From NCBI GenBank assembly GCA_964395045.1, contig CAYNBE010000220.1, positions 1 to 5,864 on the forward strand: a stretch of DNA of 5,864 nt. The letters are read 5' to 3'. Every line of letters begins with the position of its first letter. Position 1 is the first letter of the stretch. Both the position numbers and the translations under genes were made by a program. The notes beneath the pieces are model-generated. The model had not been told where the DNA came from. It saw only the letters and a list, made by a program, of their open reading frames with translations, and did no database searches. Of this stretch, positions 5,601 to 5,864 are shown piece by piece. The DNA is from UBA1413 sp964395045. GTDB taxonomy: Bacteria; Bacteroidota; Bacteroidia; Bacteroidales; Prolixibacteraceae.

Positions 5601-5633
5601 AAATGCCTGCTGAACTAAAAGAGTGGGAACATA

Positions 5634-5660
5634 AAAGAGCCTCACTTGGTGAGGCTCTTT
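5634..5660 (-). terminator. Intrinsic terminator downstream of tRNA-Arg
   Basis: A perfect 12-base-pair stem AAAGAGCCTCAC/GTGAGGCTCTTT with a three-base loop, beginning 18 bases past the tRNA 3' end. On the minus strand the stem ends in CTCTTTT. The stem is symmetrical with A and T flanks, so it could also stop plus-strand transcription from the cysteine-rich ORF. Confidence 0.8.
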
Positions 5661-5678
5661 CTGTATAGGTTTCATCTG

Positions 5679-5750
5679 TGACCCCACTGGGAATCGAACC
5701 CGGATCACAAGAACCGGAATCTTGCATTTTATCCATTAAACTATGGGGCC
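5679..5750 (-). tRNA. tRNA-Arg(CCG)
   Basis: 72 bases folding as a full cloverleaf on the minus strand. Acceptor stem GGCCCCA/TGGGGTC with one G-T pair, discriminator A; D arm GTTT/AAAT; anticodon stem CAAGA/TCTTG with loop TTCCGGT, anticodon CCG (5715-5717); T arm CCGGG/CCCAG with loop TTCGATT. The anticodon reads the CGG arginine codon. The T stem has one C-A mismatch. CCA is not encoded, so it would be added after transcription, as is usual in this phylum. It is followed by a strong terminator. Confidence 0.95.
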
Positions 5751-5786
5751 GGCTATCCGGAAAGATTCGCTTTTATCCGGACAGCG

Positions 5787-5794
5787 CAAAAATA
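5787..5794 (-). promoter_or_regulatory. Bacteroidota -7 promoter element for tRNA-Arg
   Basis: On the minus strand this reads TATTTTTG, matching TAnnTTTG, 36 bases upstream of the mature tRNA 5' end, implying a short processed leader. No good -33 TTTG is seen at 19 bases. A direct repeat TATCCGGA lies in the leader region (5754-5761 and 5774-5781). Confidence 0.4.
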
Positions 5795-5801
5795 GCAAAA
5801 C

Positions 5802-5864
5802 TTACCGAATTATTTGAACTGCTGTGGCGCTTATTATGTATTTTAGTGAGTCAATAAATTCCTG
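5802..5864 (-). CDS. Possible C-terminal end of a gene entering from the right edge
   Basis: A minus-strand frame open from the window edge for 20 codons to TAA (5802-5804), reading QEFIDSLKYIISATAVQIIR. The other two minus frames have early stops. It is plausible coding sequence but too short to identify, and it would place the tRNA right behind a protein gene. It may equally be chance. Confidence 0.2.
   Translation of the reverse strand, partial: QEFIDSLKYIISATAVQIIR

Noticed and set aside
5554..5736. Minus-strand 60-codon ORF over the tRNA
   Set aside because: It runs through the tRNA-Arg and its terminator hairpin and is explained by them.
5754..5781. TATCCGGA direct repeats as a tRNA attachment site
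   Set aside because: They lie upstream of the tRNA 5' end, not at its 3' end, and no integrase or duplicated tRNA end is present in the window.

Overview
The window looks like a piece of a Bacteroidota chromosome, probably Bacteroidales-like and quite possibly from a metagenome. The reasons are a TonB-dependent receptor with a Bacteroidota-type ending (YFDFGG..QPG.W), promoter motifs of the Bacteroidota type (TAnnTTTG, in one case with TTTG exactly 19 bases upstream), weak or absent Shine-Dalgarno sequences, moderate GC content and short palindromic interspersed repeats. No phage, transposase or CRISPR is visible.

Layout, reading the minus strand, on which all the well supported genes lie. 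At the right end, 5679-5750 is a tRNA-Arg(CCG), followed by a strong hairpin terminator at 5634-5660. Next (5323-5633) comes a stretch with a small cysteine-rich ORF on the plus strand, apparently frameshifted. Then 5077-5322 holds the C-terminal remnant of a PHP-family phosphoesterase with a consensus promoter sitting exactly at its broken 5' edge. A cluster of REP-like palindromes (4961-5088) follows, then an exported alpha/beta hydrolase (3976-4929). After a gap with no supported gene (3697-3975) comes a compact group: an OsmC-family protein (3259-3696), a broken DUF2200-family gene (2939-3166) and a four-helix membrane cytochrome of the DUF4405 type (2436-2942). After a 229-base intergenic region comes a BtuB-like TonB-dependent receptor (134-2206).

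How they may work together. OsmC, DUF2200 and DUF4405 are closely spaced. The reconstructed DUF2200 frame ends in a TGA that overlaps the ATG of DUF4405 (ATGA), so they were probably one operon. OsmC (two-cysteine thiol peroxidase fold) and the probable di-haem cytochrome suggest a redox or stress theme, but no pathway can be fixed. The receptor has its own promoter-like motif and is probably a separate unit importing a corrinoid, haem or siderophore-type ligand. The hydrolase is probably secreted and may act on acylated carbohydrate.

Three apparent single-base frame breaks (3088-3092, 3025-3030, 5523-5525) fall in short homopolymers. They may be genuine decay or consensus errors in the assembly, and this is the main caution for the reader. 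I did not find a clear, complete, new biological system. The most unusual items are the broken DUF2200 gene, the promoter-abutted PHP remnant and the small cysteine-rich ORF.
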